64,000 nt of DNA from JAMIFV01 sp035906055 (GTDB lineage: Bacteria > Pseudomonadota > Alphaproteobacteria > Rickettsiales > JABCZZ01): contig JAMIFV010000013.1 of the NCBI GenBank assembly GCA_035906055.1, positions 1-64,000 of the forward strand, read 5' to 3'. The notes beneath the pieces are model-generated. The model saw only the letters and a program-made list of their open reading frames with translations, was not told where the DNA came from and searched no databases. Positions 34,550 through 42,444 of the stretch are shown here, in pieces (the stretch's first letter is position 1; each line of letters opens with the position of its first letter). The translations under genes and the position numbers were made by a program.

Positions 34550-35683
34550 CTACACTTTAAGAATGCGCTTTACCGCTGGGAAGGGCACGACTTTTTCCCG
34601 CATGGGGCCGTTGTCCGGCGCAAAGAATTTGAGGTTCTGCGAAGCATTTTCCTGCAGGTGGCGGAAATCGCGGCGCGTGAAAGTGTCGGAAGAATAGGGC
34701 GAATGCGAATAAAAAATGACGTTGGTGCCGCCCGTTTCAAATTCGAAGGGCACATAGAGAAGGTCGGACAGTTCTTTTTTAATATGCTCATGCATGTCGG
34801 GCTGGGCAAAAAACAGGATGAACCCGCCGCCGCCAGCGCCTAACAATTTGCCGCCGATGGCGCCTGCCTTGCGTGCGCGCGCGTAAATATCGTCTACGAA
34901 CTGGGGCGCGATTCTGGAAGAGAGCGAACGCTTGAGCTGCCATGTCTCATGCAGCAGGCGGCCGAACTGGCTGAGGTCGCTGGCGTGGGTGACCACGTCC
35001 ACGGCTTCATCCACCAGCTGGCGTATGGCCTTGAGTTCTGCTTTTTTGTTGCCGACATTCTTCGACTGTTCTTCGGCGATGTCCGAAGAGGTGCGCGCGA
35101 TGCCGGTGAAGAACAGCATGAAATGGCTCTGCAGCAGCTGCAGGCGCTGCTGCGGCAGGATGACAGGATCAACCGTGAAATCGCCGTTCTGCAATATGGT
35201 GATCTTGTTAAAGCCGCCGTAAGCGGTCGCTATCTGATCCTGCACGCCGACATTCTCCTTCAGAATGTCGCGTTCGATATGCACCGCTTCGCAGGCCAGT
35301 TCGCGCTTGTTGGACATCTTGCCCTGCAATGCGTACATCGCATGGAGCAGGCCCACCGTGAAGGCGGAACTGGAACCAAGGCCGGAACGCGCGGGCAGGT
35401 CGCCCGTGTGATGAATCTCCACGCCGTTGTCTTCCTTCATGAATTCCAGCACGGCGCGCACGGCGGGGTGCCTGATCTCAGAGGTCCGGTCCACTTTTTC
35501 TATATGCGACCAGACGATGCGGTGCCGCTGCTCGAAGAACGGCGGCATATGGCGGCAGGTGAGGTAGCAGTAATGGTTGATGGTGGTGGAAAGCACCGCG
35601 CCGCCGTAGGTGTTATACCATGTGTGATAATCGGTGCCGCCGCCGAAAAAAGAAATGCGATAAGGAGTCCGGCTGATTATCAT
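34550..35683 (-). CDS. hddA: GHMP kinase, probable heptose-7-phosphate kinase
   Basis: The product has 377 residues. The opening RTPYRISFFGGGTDY and the ATP loop GLGSSSA (101-107) fit HddA-like GHMP kinases, as does the C-terminal GGKLLGAGGGGFILFF. HddA makes heptose 1,7-bisphosphate of the alpha series. With gmhA and hddC nearby the GDP-heptose route is nearly complete; only the GmhB phosphatase is not seen here. The start overlaps the upstream epimerase as ATGA. Confidence 0.85.
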   Translation of the reverse strand: MIISRTPYRISFFGGGTDYHTWYNTYGGAVLSTTINHYCYLTCRHMPPFFEQRHRIVWSHIEKVDRTSEIRHPAVRAVLEFMKEDNGVEIHHTGDLPARSGLGSSSAFTVGLLHAMYALQGKMSNKRELACEAVHIERDILKENVGVQDQIATAYGGFNKITILQNGDFTVDPVILPQQRLQLLQSHFMLFFTGIARTSSDIAEEQSKNVGNKKAELKAIRQLVDEAVDVVTHASDLSQFGRLLHETWQLKRSLSSRIAPQFVDDIYARARKAGAIGGKLLGAGGGGFILFFAQPDMHEHIKKELSDLLYVPFEFETGGTNVIFYSHSPYSSDTFTRRDFRHLQENASQNLKFFAPDNGPMREKVVPFPAVKRILKV

Positions 35684-36615
35684 GCGGCAGCTTTCTCGGT
35701 AAAATGATGCAGATACATCCGCCTGAGCCCTTCGGTCAGGCTGACTTCAGGCTGCCATCCTAATGCAAAAAGGGGCGTCGAATCCAGTATTTTCCGGGGG
35801 GCGCCGTCGGGCTTGGTGGTGTCGAGCGATATTTTCCCCCTGAACCCAACGGTTTCAGCGATCGCGGTGGCGAGGTCGCGTATGGATATTTCCTGCATCG
35901 TGCCTACATTGATGATGTCGGCGGTCATCCTGTTCTTCATCAAAAATATCAGCGCGCTGGCAGCGTCGTCCACGTAGAGGAATTCACGCATCGGGCTGCC
36001 GCTGCCCCAGAGCACCACTTCAGGGGCATTGTTCACCTTCGCTTCGTGAAAACGTTTCATGAGCGCGGGGATCACATGCGAGGCTTCGGGGTTAAAATTG
36101 TCGCCGACGCCGTAGGTATTGGTGGGCATGGGCACCACTACCTGCATGCCATATTGCTTTGCGTAGCTCTGCGCCATGACGATGCCGTTAATTTTAGCGG
36201 CGGCATAGGCGATGTTGGTGGGTTCCACCTTGCCGTTTAAAAACTCTTCTTCCTTCACCGGCTGCCGGGCGAGCTTGGGGTAAGTGCAGGCGGAACCGGG
36301 AAAGAGGATTTTTTTCACGCCGTTGCTGTGTGCGGCTTCGAACATGTTCATCTGCATGGCGGTGTTGTCGAACACGAACTCGGCGGGGTAGGCGCTGTTG
36401 GCGTGGATGCCGCCCACGCGCGCGGCCAGATGGAACACGTAAGCGGGTTTGTGCTTGCCGACATAGGCCTGAACGGCGGCGGCGTCGCGCAGCTCCAGTT
36501 CCGCGTGGCTGGGTGCAAGCAATGCGGAATATCCTTCCGCCTTCAGGCAGCGCAGCAGCGCGCTGCCGATCATGCCGGAAGCGCCAGTGATAAGAATGCT
36601 GTCGGACGTTTGCAT
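35680..36615 (-). CDS. GDP-L-fucose synthase-like epimerase/reductase
   Basis: The product has 311 residues. The extended SDR features are GASGMIG (11-17), S108 in FPGSACTYP and the catalytic Y137-x-x-x-K141. The pattern closely follows GDP-fucose synthases (Fcl/WcaG), which epimerise and reduce GDP-4-keto-6-deoxymannose. In this locus the substrate could instead be a GDP-4-keto-heptose, as in Campylobacter and Yersinia 6-deoxyheptose pathways. No GDP-mannose 4,6-dehydratase gene is in the window. Confidence 0.85.
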   Translation of the reverse strand: MQTSDSILITGASGMIGSALLRCLKAEGYSALLAPSHAELELRDAAAVQAYVGKHKPAYVFHLAARVGGIHANSAYPAEFVFDNTAMQMNMFEAAHSNGVKKILFPGSACTYPKLARQPVKEEEFLNGKVEPTNIAYAAAKINGIVMAQSYAKQYGMQVVVPMPTNTYGVGDNFNPEASHVIPALMKRFHEAKVNNAPEVVLWGSGSPMREFLYVDDAASALIFLMKNRMTADIINVGTMQEISIRDLATAIAETVGFRGKISLDTTKPDGAPRKILDSTPLFALGWQPEVSLTEGLRRMYLHHFTEKAAA

Positions 36616-36661
36616 AAGCGTGCTTATAGCATGTGAGCCGTTACACGCACCTGCTTTTTTA

Positions 36662-37210
36662 TTATGCGGCTTTGGTGAGCGCCAGACGCATGCGGGCGAG
36701 CTTACCGGCGATGGAATGGTCGAGCAGCTTGCTGCCCACGCGCACCTGAAGGCCGCCGATGAGGGCTGCGTTTTCAGCGGTGTTCACGGTTACCTTTTTG
36801 CCGGTGGATTTGGAGAGGGATTCGGCAATCGCGTCCACCTGCTTTTTGTCCAGCGCTTTTGCGGAGGTAAGCTGCACGCTCAGTTCATTGCGGCTGTCGG
36901 CCAGCATGTCGAGGTATTTCTGCGCAGCGGCCGGGCCGATGGCGAGGCGGCGTTCATGCGCGAGCAGCGCGAAGAATTTCTTGGTCAGGTCGCTGGCTTT
37001 CATGGAGTCGAGCACGGCGGCAATCACGGCGGCGGACTGCGTGCGTTCCATCACCGGGTTCACGAGAAACTTACGCAGCGGCTCGCTTCCGGCAAACGCA
37101 TCGAGCAGCGCGAGCATGTCCTTTTTCACCGCATCATGCTGTTTCTGTTCACCGGCGAGGCTGAACAGTGCATTGACATAACGTGCGGCGATAAGATTGA
37201 TCTCGGACAT
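36662..37210 (-). CDS. atpH: ATP synthase F1 delta subunit
   Basis: The product has 182 residues from ATG 37210, with AAGGAG 6 nt upstream. The OSCP/delta pattern is clear: AARYVNALFSLA at the start, FLVNPVM in the middle and ALIGGLQVRVGSKLLDHSIAGKL near the end. It links F1 to the peripheral stalk. atpA, atpG, atpD and atpC would normally follow on the same strand, but a sugar-epimerase gene follows instead. atpC is at 50248, on the other strand. Confidence 0.93.
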   Translation of the reverse strand: MSEINLIAARYVNALFSLAGEQKQHDAVKKDMLALLDAFAGSEPLRKFLVNPVMERTQSAAVIAAVLDSMKASDLTKKFFALLAHERRLAIGPAAAQKYLDMLADSRNELSVQLTSAKALDKKQVDAIAESLSKSTGKKVTVNTAENAALIGGLQVRVGSKLLDHSIAGKLARMRLALTKAA

Positions 37211-37433
37211 TTTTTGCTCCTTCTGATGATGTGCTCTGCTATCACAGCCTATATTGTGGTGCAAGCGGCACCTAATCAATAATTTGAGCCGTCGCTCTGC
37301 GTTCCCCACGCAACCGCTACCGGCCAGGTGCGAGTTGTCCACAGGCAGGATTTGCCCGTTATGCCGTAAATATTTCTATATATAGTGGTATCAATATATA
37401 AATATACTATAAGTAGTATGGAATGAATCATGC

Positions 37434-38018
37434 ATGATAGAAATTGTCATGACCGATGCGATGAACAGTATTTTAGCTACGCAACCCCTGCCACCTGCCA
37501 CCAGACTGGTGCCTGCGGGTGAGGCTGCGCCATCGTCCGGAATCTCATTTGGCGATGTGCTCGACGCCATTAATCCGCTGCAGCACATTCCCGTCGTTTC
37601 CAGCATTTACCGCGCGGCAACCGGTACGGCTATTTCCGGCTTTGCGCAGATTGCAGGCGGAGCGCTTTTTGGCGGTCTGGCGGGTGGTCTGGTCTCCGGT
37701 GTGGTCTCTTCAGCGGTGGATGTGGCGGTGAAAGAAGCCTCGGGCAAAAATATTGCCGAACATGTGGTGTCCACGGTGGAAGATGCAACTGAAAGCAGCA
37801 CAGGCACGGTTTCCGATAAAGCCGTCAAACTTGTGCCGGTAGAAGGGCTTACGCCGGAAGCGGCAATTGCTAATGCCAAGGCATCGCTGGACGAACAGGC
37901 CGCTGCGGCAGCCAGCTTTATCCTGCGTGAGGGCGGCAACGCCAGGCAGGTTGCAGGCCAGTACCAGCGTGCCCAGACACTGGATATCACTAATAAGATA
38001 TTGATGAACGCCTTATAA
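37434..38018 (+). CDS. conserved alphaproteobacterial protein of unknown function
   Basis: The product has up to 194 residues; ATGs at 37434, 37449 and 37458 are all possible and no strong ribosome site decides. The middle block FGDVLDAINPLQHIPVVSSI, followed by a Gly/Ala-rich hydrophobic stretch (about residues 65-95), recurs in small proteins of Rhodospirillales-like bacteria. The hydrophobic stretch has the glycine pattern of membrane-inserting segments. The C-terminal 60 residues are helical and polar. The upstream 223 bp are AT-rich and probably hold the promoter. Confidence 0.65.
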   Translation: MIEIVMTDAMNSILATQPLPPATRLVPAGEAAPSSGISFGDVLDAINPLQHIPVVSSIYRAATGTAISGFAQIAGGALFGGLAGGLVSGVVSSAVDVAVKEASGKNIAEHVVSTVEDATESSTGTVSDKAVKLVPVEGLTPEAAIANAKASLDEQAAAAASFILREGGNARQVAGQYQRAQTLDITNKILMNAL

Positions 38019-38039
38019 TCAACCTTGTTCATTATCTCT

Positions 38040-38166
38040 ACTATGCCTTGCTGCAAACGGCGATTTTCTGCGATTCGCTGCTCATGTACTACGTGTACAT
38101 TGCGCTGTGATTCTCAAAAACCGACCGTTTTCGCTATGGCTTAGCGAGATCGTGAACAAGGTTCTT
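38040..38166. repeat. family B dispersed repeat, full copy
   Basis: It aligns end to end with 22352-22478: TGCTGCAAACGGCGA, TTTCTGCGATTCGCTG, the core CTCATGTACTACGTGTACA, then GGTTCTTAG at the right end. Confidence 0.75.
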
Positions 38167-38221
38167 AGTGAATATTTATTCTAGCTGGGCTAGAGTGCGC
38201 AACCTTAAAAAAGGCAAGTAC

Positions 38222-39046
38222 ATGGCCCATTGGACTCTCGATGATATTTCCTGGCAGAATTTTGACCGCAGCAAAGCCCGCGCGGATATCATCTCGCTCG
38301 CTAAAGCAGCAAGCATGGTGGAATATAACGGCGGCGACTATGCGCGCTATTTGTGCGAAGTGTTCAGCGACGACCCTGAATTCCAGGCGATAGCGCAGGA
38401 ATGGGCGGAAGAGGAAGTGCAGCACGGGGCGGCGCTGCGCCGCTGGGCGGAACTGGCCGATCCGGAATTCAATTTTGATGCCAGCTTCAGGATGTTCACC
38501 GCCGGCTACCAGCTGCCGCAGAACGTGCAGCAGTCGGTGCGCGGGTCATGCTCGGGCGAACTCATCGCGCGTTGCGTGGTGGAAACCGGTACGTCGGGTT
38601 ATTATGCCGCCATCGCGGACAGTACCGACGAACCCGTGCTTAAAGAGGTGTGCCAGCGCATCGCCGCAGATGAGCTGCGTCATTACAAACTCTTCTACAC
38701 ACACCTGAAGCGCTATCTCGAAAAAGAAAATATCGGCCGTATCCGCCGCCTGCGTATCGCGTTGTCACGTATCACCGAGAGCGAAGACGACGAGCTGGCA
38801 TATGCGTTCTTCGCCGCGCATGGCGGCGGCGACTATAACCGCGCCACCAATATCCGCAATTACCTCTCGCTGGTCTATCCGCTGTACCAGCGCAGCCATG
38901 TGCAGCGCATGATCGCCATGGTGTTCAAGGCCGTGGGGCTTAAACCCCAGAGCCGCCTCGCCCGCGCAGCCGACTACACGGCATGGAACTTCATGCAATG
39001 GCGAAAGAAGAAGATTCATCAGGAAATCAGCCGGGAAGCCGCATAA
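38222..39046 (+). CDS. ferritin-like di-iron protein
   Basis: The product has 274 residues from ATG 38222, with AAGG 8 nt upstream. It is helical and contains two ExxH pairs typical of a four-helix di-iron centre: E65/H68 in EEEVQHG and the ELRH in ADELRHYKLF, with further Glu ligands such as E34 and the ETGTSGYY helix. The family is annotated as ferritin-like and related to acyl-ACP desaturases; the substrate is unknown. It precedes the fused-permease ABC transporter on the same strand by 76 nt. Confidence 0.8.
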   Translation: MAHWTLDDISWQNFDRSKARADIISLAKAASMVEYNGGDYARYLCEVFSDDPEFQAIAQEWAEEEVQHGAALRRWAELADPEFNFDASFRMFTAGYQLPQNVQQSVRGSCSGELIARCVVETGTSGYYAAIADSTDEPVLKEVCQRIAADELRHYKLFYTHLKRYLEKENIGRIRRLRIALSRITESEDDELAYAFFAAHGGGDYNRATNIRNYLSLVYPLYQRSHVQRMIAMVFKAVGLKPQSRLARAADYTAWNFMQWRKKKIHQEISREAA

Positions 39047-39122
39047 GCCTGCCTTATCTGATTGACAATTCAGCGCCTGTGGGGTTTGTCCACAGCATGG
39101 ATTTTTCTTCCAGGGATAACTC

Positions 39123-40895
39123 ATGCTCCAGCGGGCACCAAAAGATCATGCCAAGATGCATCCTGCGCATGCCGTCTCGGGCATGGGCTACACCGTGCCG
39201 CGCGGGCCTTTCTGGTTTGACCTGCTGGCGCTGCTGATCGTTTCAGGTTTTTTCGTCTTTATCATCTGGGGCATGACGGCCATCTCCGCGCCGCAGGCCA
39301 ACCTCGAAAAACACGTTATCAGCCTTGATCCTGAAAACCTGCCCGAATATGCATTGCGCACCACGCTGCGCATGCTGGTGGCCATGGCGGTGGCGTTCCT
39401 CTTCACGCTGGTCTATGCCACGCTGGCCGCCAAGAGCGCCAAGGCGGGGCAGATACTCATTCCCATGCTCGATGTGCTGCAATCCGTGCCCGTGCTGGGA
39501 TATATTTCGTTCACGGTAACAGGGTTCATCGCATTGTTCCCCGGTTCCATGCTGGGGGTGGAATGCGCGGCCATCTTTGCTATTTTCACCGCGCAGGCAT
39601 GGAACATGATCTTCAGCCTTTATCAGTCGCTGCGCACCCTGCCGCGCGACATGCATGAGGCGGCGTTCGTGTACAAACTCACCGGCTGGCAGAAATTCTG
39701 GCGTGTGGAATTGCCTTTCGCCATGCCGGGGCTGGTGTGGAACATGATGATTTCCATGTCCGGCGCATGGTTCTTCGTGGTGGCGTCGGAAGCGATAACG
39801 GTGGGCAACACCACGGTGATGCTGCCGGGCATCGGCGCGTATATCGCACTGGCGATCAAAACCAGCAACCTGCACGCTATCTATTATGCGATCCTTGCGA
39901 TGGCGGTGGTGATATTGCTTTACGACCAGTTGCTCTTCCGCCCGCTGGTGGCGTGGTCGGACAAGTTCCGCTACGAGATGACCGCGAAGGAAGACGCGCC
40001 TTCCTCATGGATTTATACGCTGTTCGGCAGGAGCAGGCTGGTTTATGCGCTGTTTACCCCGCTGCGCCGTTTCTTCACGTTCATTGCCGGGTTGCCGCTG
40101 TTCGCCCTGCGCAGCGAGAAGCCGCAACAATTTTTCAGCCGCAAGGAAGCGCGCCTGTTCGACGCGCTGTGGTATACCACGCTCACTGTGCTTGGTTCTG
40201 TGGCGCTGTTCTATGTGGTGGCGTTCCTGCGCACGGGCGTAGCGTGGAGCGAAGTTATCCATGTCATCACCTGCGCCGGTTTGACGCTGTTGCGCATTAT
40301 GGTGCTTATCCTGCTGGCGTCCATTGTGTGGGTGCCGGTGGGCGTGGCGATCGGACTTAACCCGCGCGCGGCGCGTGTGGTGCAACCGCTGGCGCAGTTC
40401 CTTGCCGCATTTCCCGCCAACCTGCTGTTTCCGCTGGCGGTGGTGGCGATCAGCCGTTACAGCCTTGACCCCGATATCTGGCTGTCGCCGCTAATGATTC
40501 TGGGCACGCAGTGGTATATCCTGTTCAACGTGGTGGCGGGCGCGTCCTCCTTCCCCAACGACCTGCGCGAAGTGTCGCGCAGCCTTTCCATACGCGGGCT
40601 GCTCTGGTGGCGCAGGGTGATATTGCCGGGCATATTCCCCTATTACCTCACCGGCGCCATTGGCGCGTATGGCGGTGCGTGGAACGCCAGCATCGTGGCG
40701 GAAATTGTAAGCTGGGGTGATAAGACCTACGAAGCTCGGGGCTTAGGTTCCTACATTGCCGAGATGACCGCGAAGGGTGACCTTGTGCATGTGGGGCTTG
40801 GTATCGGCGTGATGGCGATCACGGTGGTTCTGGTCAACAAGCTGTTCTGGCGACCGCTATACGAAATGGCCGAACGCAAGCTGCGCTTTGATTAA
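39123..40895 (+). CDS. ABC transporter permease with two fused permease domains
   Basis: The product has 590 residues. Two binding-protein-dependent permease domains lie in one chain (about residues 75-270 and 370-580), each with an EAA-type loop: HEAAFVYKLTGWQKFWRVELP in the first and REVSRSLSIRGLLWWRRVILPG in the second. About twelve membrane spans are seen. It fits the duplicated anion-type permeases of the NitT/TauT relatives. The start at ATG 39123 follows AGGG by 8 nt. The ATPase gene follows by 26 nt, but no binding protein gene is nearby. Confidence 0.88.
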   Translation: MLQRAPKDHAKMHPAHAVSGMGYTVPRGPFWFDLLALLIVSGFFVFIIWGMTAISAPQANLEKHVISLDPENLPEYALRTTLRMLVAMAVAFLFTLVYATLAAKSAKAGQILIPMLDVLQSVPVLGYISFTVTGFIALFPGSMLGVECAAIFAIFTAQAWNMIFSLYQSLRTLPRDMHEAAFVYKLTGWQKFWRVELPFAMPGLVWNMMISMSGAWFFVVASEAITVGNTTVMLPGIGAYIALAIKTSNLHAIYYAILAMAVVILLYDQLLFRPLVAWSDKFRYEMTAKEDAPSSWIYTLFGRSRLVYALFTPLRRFFTFIAGLPLFALRSEKPQQFFSRKEARLFDALWYTTLTVLGSVALFYVVAFLRTGVAWSEVIHVITCAGLTLLRIMVLILLASIVWVPVGVAIGLNPRAARVVQPLAQFLAAFPANLLFPLAVVAISRYSLDPDIWLSPLMILGTQWYILFNVVAGASSFPNDLREVSRSLSIRGLLWWRRVILPGIFPYYLTGAIGAYGGAWNASIVAEIVSWGDKTYEARGLGSYIAEMTAKGDLVHVGLGIGVMAITVVLVNKLFWRPLYEMAERKLRFD

Positions 40896-40921
40896 TGCGC
40901 AGAAGAGGTTAGAAAAGGACT

Positions 40922-42217
40922 ATGGAAAAAACGCTTCTGCAGCTTTCGCACATCAACCAATCCTTCTCCAAAGGCGAAGGGCGCAGCGCCAACGTGCTTG
41001 ACGATGTGAACCTTTCCCTGCGTGAAGGGGAGATCGTGGGGTTGCTGGGTAAGTCCGGTTCAGGAAAATCCACGCTGCTGCGCATCATCGCGGGGCTTAT
41101 CAAGCCCACGGGAGGAAAGCGCGATTATATTCCGGGCGAGAATGCCAACGCGCTCAATATCGCCATGGTGTTCCAGACTTTCGCGCTGTTTCCATGGCTG
41201 AGCGTGCTCAAGAACGTGGAACTGGGGCTGGAAGCGTCAGGCCTTGATGCCAAGGAAACCCGCAAGCGCGCGCTTGCCGCCATCGACCTTATCGGCCTGG
41301 ACGGCTATGAGTCCGCTTACCCACGTGAGCTTTCCGGCGGCATGAAGCAACGCGTGGGCTTTGCGCGCGCGCTGGTGGTGAACCCGGAAATACTGCTTAT
41401 GGACGAGCCGTTCTCCGCGCTCGACGTGCTGACGGCGGAGACGCTCAAGACCGACTTCATAGAGCTGTGGAGCGACGGCAAGCTGCCTATCAAGTCGGTG
41501 ATGCTGGTGACGCATAACATCGAGGAAGCGGTGCTCATGAGCGACCGTATCCTTATCTTCTCCTCGAATCCGGGGCGCATATTGCAGGAGATACGCGTGG
41601 ATATGCCGCATCCGCGCGATCGCCAGTCATCCGCCTTCCGTGCTAAAGTAGAGCAGATATTCACGATCATGACGTCAGGCGCCAGGAAACGCGAGACGGG
41701 CACGGCCATGCGTGCGCCCGGCGCCAGCATGTATGAAACGCTGCCGCATGTTTCGCCCAACCATCTGGCCGGTCTTATGGAGGCGCTTATCGCCGCGCCG
41801 TATCACGGCCATGCCGACCTGCCCGTGCTCGACCAGGCACTCGATCTTGGCACGGACGAAGTGCTGCGCATCGTGGACGTGCTGCGCATACTCAAATTTG
41901 CGGATGTGGAAGCCGGTGACATCAACCTCACCGTGGCGGGCAAGGCCTTCGCCGATTCCGATACGCAGCGCCGCAAGCAGATATTCGCCGAGCAGATCAT
42001 GCAGAACATTCCGCTGGTTGCGTATATTTACCGTATCCTGCAGGAAAGGCCAGGCAACCGCGCCCCGCATGCGCGCTTTGCCACGCATCTGGAAGACCAT
42101 ATGTCCGGAGAGGACGCCGCCGAAGCGCTCAATGCCGTTACCAGCTGGGGCCGTTATGCCGAGCTGTTTGCGTATGACGATGACTCGGAGACTTATAGTC
42201 TTGAAAATCCTACGTAG
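40922..42217 (+). CDS. ABC ATPase with C-terminal AAA-associated domain
   Basis: The product has 431 residues. The N-terminal half is a nitrate/taurine-type ABC ATPase: Walker A GKSGSGKST, signature ELSGGMKQRVGFARAL, Walker B EILLMDEPFSALD and H-loop THNIEEA. Residues 280-425 form the AAA-associated C-terminal domain found on the ATPases paired with duplicated permeases, probably a regulatory winged-helix module. It works with the fused permease immediately upstream. A terminator follows at 42397. Confidence 0.9.
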   Translation: MEKTLLQLSHINQSFSKGEGRSANVLDDVNLSLREGEIVGLLGKSGSGKSTLLRIIAGLIKPTGGKRDYIPGENANALNIAMVFQTFALFPWLSVLKNVELGLEASGLDAKETRKRALAAIDLIGLDGYESAYPRELSGGMKQRVGFARALVVNPEILLMDEPFSALDVLTAETLKTDFIELWSDGKLPIKSVMLVTHNIEEAVLMSDRILIFSSNPGRILQEIRVDMPHPRDRQSSAFRAKVEQIFTIMTSGARKRETGTAMRAPGASMYETLPHVSPNHLAGLMEALIAAPYHGHADLPVLDQALDLGTDEVLRIVDVLRILKFADVEAGDINLTVAGKAFADSDTQRRKQIFAEQIMQNIPLVAYIYRILQERPGNRAPHARFATHLEDHMSGEDAAEALNAVTSWGRYAELFAYDDDSETYSLENPT

Positions 42218-42227
42218 TCTTGATTAT

Positions 42228-42392
42228 TGGGGCGCGTTTCGCCCTTTATTGGAGGGGAAACGCTTTCCCCTCTGCGCATCCGCGCATTCACCCCTTGCGA
42301 GGTCGTCGCTTCGCTCCTCCATACCTACGGTTAGGCACTGGAATAAACATCGGTACCGTATGAGTGGATGAATGCTATATGACGCCCCCCTA
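42228..42392. repeat. family A palindromic repeat, inverted copy
   Basis: CTTCGCTCCTCCATACCTAC and the following GGAATAAACATCGGTACCGTATG are the reverse complement of the inner block of 21354-21530, with few changes. The flanks GGGGCGCGTTTCGCCC and GGGGAAACGCTTTCCCC are hairpins; the second is shared with the leuS copy at 54238-54318. Confidence 0.75.
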
Positions 42393-42396
42393 AAAC

Positions 42397-42430
42397 AAAA
42401 AAGCCCTGCCATTTCCGGCAGGGCTTTTTT
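42397..42430. terminator. bidirectional rho-independent terminator
   Basis: The stem GCCCTGCC / GGCAGGGC with a 6-nt loop is flanked by A6 and T6, so it works in both directions. It separates the ABC transporter genes from the convergent OmpA-like gene. Confidence 0.9.
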
Positions 42431-42444
42431 GTTAAGCAATAAGG

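Noticed and set aside
37320..39100. Two TTGTCCACA motifs resembling DnaA boxes (near 37327 and 39088)
   Set aside because: Only two isolated boxes far apart, with no AT-rich unwinding region or origin-linked genes; not enough for an origin.
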